From assembly GCA_937959315.1 (NCBI GenBank), contig CALGRC010000037.1, positions 1 to 16,002 of the forward strand: 16,002 bases of DNA. Reading direction: 5' to 3'. The translations under genes were made by a program, and so were the position numbers. Every line of letters begins with the position of its first letter. The stretch's first letter is position 1. Under the pieces are notes generated by a model. The model was not told where the DNA came from. It was given only the letters and a program-made list of their open reading frames with translations, and searched no databases. The DNA is from an uncultured Clostridia bacterium. GTDB taxonomy: Bacteria; Bacillota; Clostridia; UMGS1810. Below, piece by piece: positions 1 through 7,586 of the stretch.

Positions 1-66
1 ATTGCTCCTCCTTTCAGATATGAACGTCAGATAACATAAGATAAAATCGCAAGGTTTGCCGCCGAC
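1..66 (-). promoter_or_regulatory. Ribosome binding site of a gene that starts off the left edge
   Basis: Read on the minus strand, the end of the window is AAAGGAGGAGCAAT, a strong Shine-Dalgarno followed by the first two bases of a possible ATG. A further gene of the importer cluster therefore probably starts exactly at the left edge. The rest of this 66-base stretch holds no gene, and no hairpin terminator was seen, which fits continuation of the same transcript. Confidence 0.55.
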
Positions 67-615
67 TCAATGCAGGGCCTGGATGGCAGGCGCGGCCGTG
101 GACGTCGGTTCTACCGCCATCGTATAAGAATAGGTGTCCGGCGAAAACCCTTCAATGGAAGCGCCGTTTACCGTAACACTCCGCAGTCGGCCTTCCCTCG
201 AGGGGAACAGGCTGGACGAGCAGATGGCGTTCATCCCAACCGCACTGTCCCACAGGCTGGTGTTGACCGAACAGCCCGACACATCATCGTCCGGCAGCTT
301 CACCGACACGTCAAAATCCGTCTGGCCGTCGGTGCCGACAACCTCGCGCTGGGCGCCAATATCAATCAGTTTGCCGTCCTGGTACAGCGTTTCTACAAAC
401 AGCACTTCTTTTTCCCCTGCGTCCGATACTGCCGCAACCTTCGCATGCAGCGTCACTCCCGGGGTCAACTGCCTCTGCACCGCACCGCCGGCGTTTACAT
501 ACACAATCGCCGACGTACGGATACCACTGTCATCCGCCGCTGCTGCCGGCAGCGCCGTGACAACCATGCACAGCGGCAATACCGCCGCGCATATACTTTT
601 CCACAACTTGCGCAA
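67..615 (-). CDS. Small secreted protein with a truncated cadherin-like module
   Basis: About 183 residues. The N-terminus (MRKLWK, a hydrophobic stretch, then ALPAAAA) is a Sec signal peptide without a lipobox, so the product should be exported. A beta-rich segment with the motif LWDSAVGMNAI resembles the 'LWDSL..M.PL' segment common in clostridial surface proteins. The C-terminus (VTVNGASIEGFSPDTYSYT) matches the start of a cadherin-like beta-sandwich domain (PF12733 type), but only about 37 of the usual 85-90 residues are present before the stop. The open frame extends to a GTG at 622-624, but the AAGGAG Shine-Dalgarno ends one base before it, so the in-frame TTG at 613-615 (10-base spacing) is preferred. 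It lies 33 bases after the permease gene and is probably co-transcribed with it. Its role is unknown. There is no LPXTG or other cell-wall anchor. Confidence 0.6.
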   Translation of the reverse strand: MRKLWKSICAAVLPLCMVVTALPAAAADDSGIRTSAIVYVNAGGAVQRQLTPGVTLHAKVAAVSDAGEKEVLFVETLYQDGKLIDIGAQREVVGTDGQTDFDVSVKLPDDDVSGCSVNTSLWDSAVGMNAICSSSLFPSREGRLRSVTVNGASIEGFSPDTYSYTMAVEPTSTAAPAIQALH

Positions 616-648
616 GCAATCCACTCTCCTTCCAATTTATCCAACCGG

Positions 649-1524
649 TTATTCTTTCACCGCACCGATGGTCATACCTGAAACAAAGTATTTTTGTACA
701 AAGGGGTAAAACAATACCACCGGCCCCATGGTAAATACCGTCATCGCCAGCTTATACCCTTCCTTTGGAAGCTGCTGGGTAGACAGCCCCACCTCGGCCA
801 TCTGCTGCTGCATTTCCGCCGTCTGGAAAATCTGATACAGGTAATATTGCAGCGGGTACAAGTTTTTGTCGTTCAGATACAGCATACTTGTCCGCCAGTC
901 GTTCCAGTACCCCAGTGCAACCAACAGCCCAACGGTCGCGATAATCGGCGTCGCCGACGGCAGGACAATCTTCAAATAAATGGTAAAGTCGTTCGCGCCG
1001 TCAATCTTTGCCGATTCCACCAGCGATATGGGGATGTTTGAGGTAAAATATGTCCGCGCCACAATGACGTTGAACACGCTGAATACCCCGCTTAACACCA
1101 AAACGGCGAAAGTGTTGCGCAGGTGCAGTTCCGACATCAGGATGTAGATGGGCACCATACCGCCGCTGAACAACGTGGTAAAGAATAAGTAAAAAGTGCA
1201 GATATTCCGGTATTTAAAATCTTTCCGGTACAGCACATACGAGGTCATTGTTACCAAAATGATGCTGAGCGCTGTCCCGACCACCACCAGCAAAATGGTG
1301 ATTTTATACGCATTGAGCATATCCGCCGGGTTTTTCAGCACCAGCTTGTACGCTTCGAGCGAAAATTCCCGCGGAATCAGGCTCAGCCCCCGGTACAATT
1401 CCCGTTCGGAGGTAAAGGACCCCGAAATGGTATAGAGGATTGGCAGGATACATACAATGGCGAACAGCGTTGCAATGGTGATAGCAAAGATATTAAATAT
1501 GATATACTCTTTTGTTTTTTTCAT
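649..1524 (-). CDS. Carbohydrate ABC transporter permease, LplC type
   Basis: A 291-residue integral membrane subunit of a CUT1-type sugar importer, with about six hydrophobic segments starting at residues 7-30. The EAA loop that contacts the ATPase is visible near residues 170-189 (ESAKIDGANDFTIYLKIVLP). The C-terminus (YPFVQKYFVSGMTIGAVKE) is typical of the LplC/YtcP family. The open frame extends further upstream, but the ATG at 1522-1524 is chosen because GGGAGGAGGG precedes it at good spacing and MKKTKEY is a normal start for the family. It lies 16 bases after the LplB-type gene and belongs to the same minus-strand operon. The substrate cannot be read from the sequence; the family imports oligosaccharides or substituted sugars using a shared MsmX-like ATPase encoded elsewhere. 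Confidence 0.92.
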   Translation of the reverse strand: MKKTKEYIIFNIFAITIATLFAIVCILPILYTISGSFTSERELYRGLSLIPREFSLEAYKLVLKNPADMLNAYKITILLVVVGTALSIILVTMTSYVLYRKDFKYRNICTFYLFFTTLFSGGMVPIYILMSELHLRNTFAVLVLSGVFSVFNVIVARTYFTSNIPISLVESAKIDGANDFTIYLKIVLPSATPIIATVGLLVALGYWNDWRTSMLYLNDKNLYPLQYYLYQIFQTAEMQQQMAEVGLSTQQLPKEGYKLAMTVFTMGPVVLFYPFVQKYFVSGMTIGAVKE

Positions 1525-1540
1525 ATCGCGCCCTCCTCCC

Positions 1541-2506
1541 TTAATAAATCGCGCTGTCCGGGTCAATCCGGCCAACAATAAAGTTGACGGTGACAACCAA
1601 AGCACAGCCTATCACGCTCTGGTATAAACCAGCCGCCGATGTCACCGAATAATCTTTGAGCGTCATCAAGGTACGGAATACATAGGTGTCGATCACGTCG
1701 GTCGCCGCATACAGCTTGCTGTTGCTGCCAATGAGCTGGTAGAACATATCCATATTGCCCTTTAAAATGCTCCCCAAACTCAGCAGCAGCAGAATGCTTG
1801 CCGTCGGCAAAATGAGCGGCAGCGTGACATAGCGTATCCGCTTCATCAGGCCGCAGCCGTCTAAGTATGCCGCCTCGTACAGCTCTGGGTTGATGCCCGT
1901 GATGGCCGCCAGGTAGAAAATCATCCCATACCCAGTGCCAAACCAAATGCGCACGCCCAGGAATATGTATTTCCAGGCCCCAGGGTTATTGTACACATCC
2001 ATCCTTTCCAGCCCCAGGCTGGAAAGGATGGAATTGATGGTACCAAACTCATAGTTAAGCAGGTTATACGCCATGCCGCCGATGATAACCCAAGACAGGA
2101 AGTGCGGCAGCATCATCACGCTCTGCAAGGTGCGTTTGTAAATCTTGGTCGCCATTTCGTGGATGATAATGGCCATAAACATCTGCACAACAACATCGGA
2201 AAGCAAAAACATAATGTTATAGGCCAACGTGTTGCGCGTCAGTTCCCACATCTTCCCCGATGAGGCAAAATACCTGAAGTTTTCCAGCCCTACCCACGGA
2301 CTCCCCAGAATACCCTGGCTGTAATTATACTCTTTAAATGCAACGATTGCCCCGCCCATTGGGATGTAAGAAAAAATGAAGGTAATGACAAACGCAGGCA
2401 AAAACATCAAAAACAATACCTTGTTTTTCCGTACTTCATGGGCCACATCCGCCAACGGCGACATCTTTCTGGGCGATATCGTCTTTTTTTCTGGTAACAT
2501 GGTCAT
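1541..2506 (-). CDS. Sugar ABC transporter permease, LplB type
   Basis: A 321-residue membrane permease partner of the LplC-type protein. It has a cytoplasmic N-terminus, a first membrane segment at about residues 29-47, and an EAA loop near residues 211-230 (EAAYLDGCGLMKRIRYVTLP). The C-terminus (SAAGLYQSVIG..., GRIDPDSAIY) is characteristic of LplB/YteP proteins. Two in-frame ATGs (2504-2506 and 2498-2500) follow the AAAGGA element; the second has the better spacing (9 versus 3 bases), so the protein may begin MLPEKK. Codons 159-170 contain a perfect 16-bp inverted repeat, listed separately. It follows the binding-protein gene after a 42-base gap and shares its transcript. Confidence 0.92.
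   Translation of the reverse strand: MTMLPEKKTISPRKMSPLADVAHEVRKNKVLFLMFLPAFVITFIFSYIPMGGAIVAFKEYNYSQGILGSPWVGLENFRYFASSGKMWELTRNTLAYNIMFLLSDVVVQMFMAIIIHEMATKIYKRTLQSVMMLPHFLSWVIIGGMAYNLLNYEFGTINSILSSLGLERMDVYNNPGAWKYIFLGVRIWFGTGYGMIFYLAAITGINPELYEAAYLDGCGLMKRIRYVTLPLILPTASILLLLSLGSILKGNMDMFYQLIGSNSKLYAATDVIDTYVFRTLMTLKDYSVTSAAGLYQSVIGCALVVTVNFIVGRIDPDSAIY
1998..2032 (-). repeat. Perfect 16-bp inverted repeat with 3-nt loop inside the LplB-type gene
   Basis: Bases 1998-2013 are exactly complementary to 2017-2032, with a 3-base loop at 2014-2016. The arm contains CATCCTTTCCAG. It lies wholly within the permease coding sequence, over codons for SILSSLGLERMD. It has no following T-run, so it is not an intrinsic terminator. 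The transcript should form a very stable hairpin here. Confidence 0.9.
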
Positions 2507-2548
2507 GTGTCCTTTCTAAAATTGATTGGACTTTCCATGGATATGGTA

Positions 2549-4021
2549 TTATTCAATACCCGCCATGTACTCGTCAAGCTGGCGCTGCAATTCAGCCATA
2601 TACTTATCTATGCCGGCAATTTTGAGCTGCTCAATCTCAGTGGCAATCGCTTCTTCCGCAGTGCCTTCAAAAATACCGTAATACCGCGGGGCCGTATAGT
2701 TGTTGTATACATCTGTCAGCGCCAAATCCTCCTGCTGGATGCCATCGACCACCACCGGGCAGTTGACCGGGATTTCCACCTGGCTCATGGAATCGAGTTT
2801 TGCAACCAATTCGTCGCTGCCTGGGAAGCTGATTTCCTCTTCCATGCCAAATTCCGGATTGTACATCGGGACGGTATTGGCATATGCCTCATAGTCCAGC
2901 ACTTTCATCTTGCCGTCGCCAAGCACTTCATAGTGGGTGCCTTCAATCCCAAAGTTGAGCAGGTTGTGCAGTTCTTTGTCCTTTTCAATTTCGTTAATCA
3001 CGCGCAGCGCATCCTCTTTGTTCTTGGAGAACGAGGGGATGGACAGCATGGAGTTGGTGTAATTGTATGTGCTCTGCCGTTTATGGTACCGGGTGAAGAA
3101 CTTGACATCCCACGCCGCCCGGTCGTCTGCGCTGAGCTCCTGATATACCTGGTTGCACTGTGCCGGCGAGTCAACAAAGGCCAGCGCGCTCCGGCCGCTC
3201 TTGAACGATTCTAAAGAAGACGTCTTGTTGGACAGTACGCTGCGCGAGAAAAAGCCCTTCTGGTTCCAGCGCTGCATCATCTTCGTAAATTCCAGCATTT
3301 CCGGCTGCTCGGCCGCAATAAACAGCTTGCGCTCCGGGTCATCTACATTGTAATAGACATGTTCGCCGAAACTGACCGAGCCGACTGCCTGCCAGCCCCA
3401 GTCGCTTGCAACCAGCGAAAGGTTGAGCCACGAAGCGTTGCCCGGGATGTCAAACGGGATGAAATCCGGTTCGTTTTCAGCCACTGCCGTCAAAAATGCT
3501 TCCACATCCTCAATGCTGTCCAGCGATTCAATCCCATACTTGGCCATCAAATCCCCGCGCGCCACAAAGCAGCGGTCAGGCGCATATGTATAGTTTTTCG
3601 GAATCGCATACCGTTTGCCCTCATACTTTGCAAAATCGATCACATCCTGGTTGTTTTCCCAAACAAACGGCGCGTATTGCTGCAATTCTTCATCGGTAAT
3701 TTCAGCAAACCCGCCCTTTTGGGCAATCTGCCAATAGTTGAGCCAGTCTGCCGACAGCATGATGTCGCAATCCTCGCCCGAAGACAATACCAAATCATAC
3801 GTTTCCTGTGTTGCATACTGCATTTCCAGCGTTACGCCCAGGCGTTCCTGCAGGATTTCGTTGATTTTTCCCAAAACCAACGCCGAATCCCGCATCTCGG
3901 TTCCTACCGTGTACACCGTCAGCGTTTTCCCGCCTGCCGAATCCCCTGCATTACAGCCTGCAAGCAGGGTAGCCATCATCAAAATGGCCATGATAAAACA
4001 GATACTCTTTTTCATTCTCAT
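2549..4021 (-). CDS. Extracellular solute-binding lipoprotein, DUF3502/LplA type
   Basis: A 490-residue substrate-binding lipoprotein of the importer. The signal peptide ends in the lipobox LLAGC (lipidated Cys23). The mature part begins NAGDSAGGKTLTVYTVG, as in family-1 sugar-binding proteins. The last 130 or so residues (SNGFG-like region, then YNNYTAPRYYGIFEGTAEEAI) resemble the DUF3502 domain that marks LplA/YtcQ-type proteins. The ATG at 4019-4021 is preceded by AAAGGAG with 6-base spacing. It is the first gene of the minus-strand importer operon, behind an extended -10 promoter and a 20-bp palindrome, and is divergent from the sensor kinase gene. The substrate is not evident; linkage to a GH123-like glycosidase suggests an amino-sugar-containing or related glycan, which is an inference. 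Confidence 0.93.
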   Translation of the reverse strand: MRMKKSICFIMAILMMATLLAGCNAGDSAGGKTLTVYTVGTEMRDSALVLGKINEILQERLGVTLEMQYATQETYDLVLSSGEDCDIMLSADWLNYWQIAQKGGFAEITDEELQQYAPFVWENNQDVIDFAKYEGKRYAIPKNYTYAPDRCFVARGDLMAKYGIESLDSIEDVEAFLTAVAENEPDFIPFDIPGNASWLNLSLVASDWGWQAVGSVSFGEHVYYNVDDPERKLFIAAEQPEMLEFTKMMQRWNQKGFFSRSVLSNKTSSLESFKSGRSALAFVDSPAQCNQVYQELSADDRAAWDVKFFTRYHKRQSTYNYTNSMLSIPSFSKNKEDALRVINEIEKDKELHNLLNFGIEGTHYEVLGDGKMKVLDYEAYANTVPMYNPEFGMEEEISFPGSDELVAKLDSMSQVEIPVNCPVVVDGIQQEDLALTDVYNNYTAPRYYGIFEGTAEEAIATEIEQLKIAGIDKYMAELQRQLDEYMAGIE

Positions 4022-4078
4022 AACAAGCTCCTTTCTTTACCTTCCCTGTCTTTCCGACATTTTTGGTTCTGTGTTAAC

Positions 4079-4084
4079 AGTATA
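4079..4084 (-). promoter_or_regulatory. Extended -10 promoter of the importer operon
   Basis: On the minus strand the sequence reads TTGCTATACTG: a TATACT -10 with TGC directly upstream, that is an extended -10 (TGn). No convincing -35 is present at 16-18 bases, where AACATT or similar lies. This is the pattern of a promoter that needs an activator. The expected start is about 50 bases before the binding-protein ATG. Confidence 0.55.
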
Positions 4085-4094
4085 GCAACTTTCC

Positions 4095-4114
4095 ATCTCA
4101 AAATGTTTTGAGAT
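4095..4114. promoter_or_regulatory. 20-bp palindrome over the -35 region of the importer promoter, candidate operator
   Basis: The sequence ATCTCAAAATGTTTTGAGAT has perfect 9-bp arms around a TG centre. Its midpoint lies about 33 bases upstream of the expected start of the importer transcript, replacing the -35. The site could bind an activator or repressor; the linked AraC-class response regulator is one candidate, though such proteins often prefer direct repeats. Confidence 0.5.
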
Positions 4115-4146
4115 TTTTACTTGTTTCTTTAATATTTTTAGTTTTT

Positions 4147-4188
4147 GGGCTTTGAAGCCCCCTTTTGACTTGTAAAACCCCAGGGGTT
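4147..4188. promoter_or_regulatory. Two further palindromes upstream of and inside the kinase promoter
   Basis: GGGCTTTGAAGCCC (4147-4160) has 6-bp arms around TG. AACCCCAGGGGTT (4176-4188) has 6-bp arms around a single A and fills the spacer between the kinase promoter's -35 and -10. A protein bound there would be expected to block RNA polymerase. That they are operators is inferred from position and symmetry only. Confidence 0.4.
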
Positions 4189-4193
4189 ATGCT
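4165..4193 (+). promoter_or_regulatory. Sigma-A promoter of the two-component system genes
   Basis: TTGACT (4165-4170), a 17-base spacer, then TATGCT (4188-4193). The expected transcription start is about 4200, just after the ATG at 4197, which therefore cannot be the translation start and points to the ATG at 4239. Confidence 0.65.
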
Positions 4194-4238
4194 ACCATGG
4201 CCAATAGAAAAAATATCCCGGAATGGAGAGCATATCTA

Positions 4239-6029
4239 ATGAAGCATTCTTTTCTGCTGCATATGTTCAACGTCCGCAAAAGTATCATGGCCCGTTTGTT
4301 TGTCACCTTGATGGCAATGATGATTGTATCATTCATCCTTATTTTCTCCCTGTGCGGAAACAATATCATGGAAGTGGTACGGGAGCTTTCCACCTCTCAT
4401 CTCATTGACGTGATGCACGCATCCAACAACCGCTTTGATTCTTCCATCAAGCTCATGCACCAGTCCCTGACAAACCTGGCGGGCAACCAGCACGTCATAT
4501 CCCACTGCGCCGAACACACGCTTGACCAAGCGGACAATGACGAAGAACTGAACCGCAAACTATTGGATGACTACAATATTTTTACCAGCGATATCTATGG
4601 GATCGCCATCATCGACCGGAATGGCGACAGCTATACCATCGGCGCCGTCTATGTCCCGAACGACGCCCGCACCCTTTTTGAGGCGGCGGAAAACAGCGGC
4701 GATGGCATCTTTTTGCTGCAAAACATGTACAACCGCCAAAGCGGCGCTTCCCGCATCACATTGGTACAGCCGGTACTATCCGAAGGCCGTGTGGCCGGCG
4801 TGGTCACAATGGATATCAACCAGTCGTTTTTGGTGCGCCATTTTGGGATGTCCAATATGCGCGGCACATTAAAAACCGTTATTGTTTCAGACGACGGCCA
4901 GGTGGTCTATTGCAGCGATTCTACCGTCACGCCCAGCGATATCCATACGCTGGTTGACAAAACCCAGGATATCTACAAAGCCAACCGCATGATGGAAATC
5001 CCCATCGGCGGCACTTCCTATATGGTGATGGCCGAACGCTGTTCCAGCTACAACCGCTGGACCAATATCATGTTCTTTCCAAAGGCCTCTATCACCGGCC
5101 AGTACGAGCACTATCTGCTCTACACGCTGCTGGCAGGCGTTGGGATTTTTATATTCACCATATTTGCAGCGGCGGCGGCTTCCTATGGTATGACCAAAAA
5201 ACTCCGGCTGCTGGATGTACAGATTTCCAACATCAATTTAAATAATTTGAATTATAAACCAATAGAAGGGCTGGAAAATGGGAATGATGAGATTGGGAAC
5301 ATCTCCAAGCAGATCACCAAAATGGCACAAAAGATTTCCTGCCAGGTAGAAGAACTGAAAGATTTGGAAGAAAAAAAGCGGTCTTATGAAATCCGCGTAC
5401 TCAAATCGCAGATTTCCCCGCATTTTTTATACAATACCCTATGGCTGATTGGGGAACTGGCCCAAAAACAGCATCAAACGGAAATTTACCATATCACGTC
5501 TGCACTCATACCGCTGCTCAATTATTCGGTCAACAAATCGGATAGCCTGGTAACTGTTTCCGAGGAGCTGGAATGCGTAAAAAATTATGTGGCCATTATG
5601 CAGGCCAAATTTTTAAACAGCATCAACTTAATATTGGATATCGAACCGGAAGTGCTCGGCTGCCTGACACTGCGGATGGTGCTGCAGCCCATTGTAGAAA
5701 ACAGCATCAAATACGGGCTGTGCGACTGCGCCGACAACTATATCGTCATCAAGGGATACCGCAATGACGACGACGTTGTATTAAAAGTACTGGACAACGG
5801 CAATGGCATTGAACCGGATAAGCTGCAAAAGATTACAGCAGATTTGGAGAAAAACGGCGGGCAGCACCTGGGGCTGCGCAATGTCCACAAACGGCTCCAG
5901 CTCACCTTCGGGTTAAAATACGGCATCCATATTTACAGCATACCGTCGCTCCAAACAACCGTTACTATCACTTTTCCACAGCTGACAAAGGAGGACCAAA
6001 ACGATGTACCACGTACTGATCGCGGATGA
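4239..6029 (+). CDS. Sensor histidine kinase, YesM type
   Basis: About 596 residues. A first membrane helix near residues 17-40 is followed by an extracellular sensor region (about 41-290, probably a double-Cache fold), a second helix near 295-320, a HAMP-like linker, then a His_kinase (PF06580) domain with SQISPHFLYNT (phospho-acceptor His395). The ATPase domain follows with the N-box IVENSIKYG (Asn488), DNGNG (519-523) and GQHLGLRN. The longer frame starts at 4197, but the promoter -10 ends at 4193, so that ATG would not be in the transcript; the ATG at 4239 has GGAGAG eight bases upstream. The 3' end overlaps the response regulator start by 26 bases, implying translational coupling. YesM kinases usually sense sugars, often together with a solute-binding protein, and here the divergent neighbour is an importer. 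Confidence 0.92.
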   Translation: MKHSFLLHMFNVRKSIMARLFVTLMAMMIVSFILIFSLCGNNIMEVVRELSTSHLIDVMHASNNRFDSSIKLMHQSLTNLAGNQHVISHCAEHTLDQADNDEELNRKLLDDYNIFTSDIYGIAIIDRNGDSYTIGAVYVPNDARTLFEAAENSGDGIFLLQNMYNRQSGASRITLVQPVLSEGRVAGVVTMDINQSFLVRHFGMSNMRGTLKTVIVSDDGQVVYCSDSTVTPSDIHTLVDKTQDIYKANRMMEIPIGGTSYMVMAERCSSYNRWTNIMFFPKASITGQYEHYLLYTLLAGVGIFIFTIFAAAAASYGMTKKLRLLDVQISNINLNNLNYKPIEGLENGNDEIGNISKQITKMAQKISCQVEELKDLEEKKRSYEIRVLKSQISPHFLYNTLWLIGELAQKQHQTEIYHITSALIPLLNYSVNKSDSLVTVSEELECVKNYVAIMQAKFLNSINLILDIEPEVLGCLTLRMVLQPIVENSIKYGLCDCADNYIVIKGYRNDDDVVLKVLDNGNGIEPDKLQKITADLEKNGGQHLGLRNVHKRLQLTFGLKYGIHIYSIPSLQTTVTITFPQLTKEDQNDVPRTDRG

Positions 6030-7526
6030 CGATTACTTGATGCGCAACAGCTTATTTGCCATGCCCGAATGGGGCGAATGCGGGTTCCGGATTGCCGGCA
6101 TGGTATCAAACGGCAAAGACGCATTGGATTTTATCAGCCGCAACCAAGTCGATGTGGTTTTTTCAGACGTGTGCATGCCGGTCATGGACGGCATTGAACT
6201 TGCCAAATACATCCACCAGCACCATCCTGGCATCCGGGTTATCATCATGAGCAACTACAGTGATTTTGACTATGTCAAAGAGGCGTTCCACGCCAATGTC
6301 ATCGATTATATCCTGAAATATACCATCCAGCCGGAAACCTTAAAGCCGCTGCTGGAAAAAGTACGCCAGTCGCTGGACAGCAAACAGGCCGATGTGCCGC
6401 AGGACCATTCCTTTGAACTGGAACAGCAGCGCCGCAGTGATATGATTGCTGCCATCAACGGTAAAACAGACGCCGGCGCCTATCAAAAAAACGCGGTCAT
6501 CCTAACGGCAAAAATCAACACCAAGGCCCTGCTGACGCAAGTATACACCAAATACGACCTGGATTTGCTGCTTAACAACATTGTCAACACCATTTCGCAG
6601 ATTATCAGCGACTGTACCGGTTTTATTGCCTATACCGATATCAACCACAATATTATCATATACCTGCCGTTTGCGCAATCGATGTCCGAACCGGCCATCA
6701 TGCGCAAGATCAACGATTATATCATCCGGATTGCCATGTCGTGCAAAAAGTTTTTCAATTTAAACTTTTCGTTCGGCATCAGCAACACCTCATCCGAGAC
6801 ACGGCCGCTGCACCAATGCTTGGAAGAAGCGTTTGACATGCTGGAAAACACGCCGATTACCGGGGCGGACCGCAAAAAATCTATCGTCACCTTCAACACC
6901 TTATCCATCAACATCGAAAAGAACCTGCTGGCCGCCATCGAACAGCAGGATTTTGACCTGGCGGACAAATACCTGGTCAGCGCCTTTGAATCGGCTGACG
7001 ACCCCAACATCATCACCTCTGAACTCATTGCCATCATATCCAAAATCTGCTCAGAATTTTCCATTGACTTGACACACGCCGACTTTGCGGATGTCAAAAA
7101 CGCTTCGGCGCAATACCAGTACCAGCAAATAAAAAACTGTTTAAATATATCATCGACTCGTTATCCGACAAACAGCCTTCCGCGTCGGCGTCGTCGCACA
7201 TCAGCGCGGCGGAAAAATACATCCGCGAACACTATGAATCCCGTGTGACGCTGGAGGATATTGCCAATTATGTGGGGCTGGTGCCCTCATACCTAAGCAC
7301 CATCTTCAAAAAGAAAACCGGTCAGACCATATCCGCTTACCTGACCAACTACCGCTTGGAGCGCGCAAAAGAGCTTTTAGAAGATAAAAACATCAACATC
7401 AAGCAGATATATTCCAAAGTGGGGTTCAACGACTATAATTACTTTATCACCTGTTTTAAAAAGAACTATGGCTGTACCCCCAACCAATATAAGAAAAAGG
7501 TGCAAAAAACCTTTTTTGGATTGTAA
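6004..7526 (+). pseudogene. Response regulator, YesN type (receiver plus AraC HTH), split by a -1 frame change
   Basis: The N-terminal receiver domain (1-120) has the acidic pocket DDD at 8-10, phospho-acceptor Asp55 (FSDVCMP), Ser83 and Lys105. A YesN-type middle region follows. The reading frame changes by -1 at the A-run 7131-7136: the first frame then runs out of register into an Arg-rich tail and stops at 7246-7248, while the -1 frame continues as KKLFKYIIDSLSD and AAEKYIREHYES into a complete two-helix-turn-helix AraC domain ending at 7526. Joined, the product is about 507 residues, normal for the family. The heptamer at the junction is A-AAA-AAC. This may be a true frameshift mutation, a base-calling indel, or programmed frameshifting; no stimulatory hairpin or upstream Shine-Dalgarno-like element was seen. 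Start: AAAGGAGG nine bases upstream, inside the kinase gene. Both domains otherwise look intact. Confidence 0.88.
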
Positions 7527-7549
7527 CCGTCAAAAATATCTGATACAAT
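7521..7549 (+). promoter_or_regulatory. Weak possible promoter before the glycosidase gene
   Basis: TTGTAA (7521-7526) with a 17-base spacer to TACAAT (7544-7549). This could give the glycosidase gene its own transcript in addition to read-through from the regulator gene. The match is only moderate. Confidence 0.3.
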
Positions 7550-7586
7550 ATCCCTATTTCAAACAAAGCTTACAGGAGGAGTTTCC

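Noticed and set aside
2545..2560. Small inverted repeat GGTATT/AATACC at the end of the binding-protein gene as a terminator
   Set aside because: The stem is only 6 bp and AT-rich with no T-run. It is not needed, since the permease genes follow as one operon.
3359..4111. Long plus-strand open frame opposite the solute-binding protein gene
   Set aside because: It is antisense to a clear lipoprotein gene, has no convincing ribosome site, and its translation is rich in His, Arg, Cys and Gln with no recognisable domain.
7245..7526. Separate small gene for an AraC-type HTH protein starting at the GTG in GTGA
   Set aside because: The overlap with the TGA looks like a coupling site, but no Shine-Dalgarno precedes it and the start would remove the first helix of the domain. 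The upstream -1 frame already encodes that missing helix, so this is the end of the split regulator.
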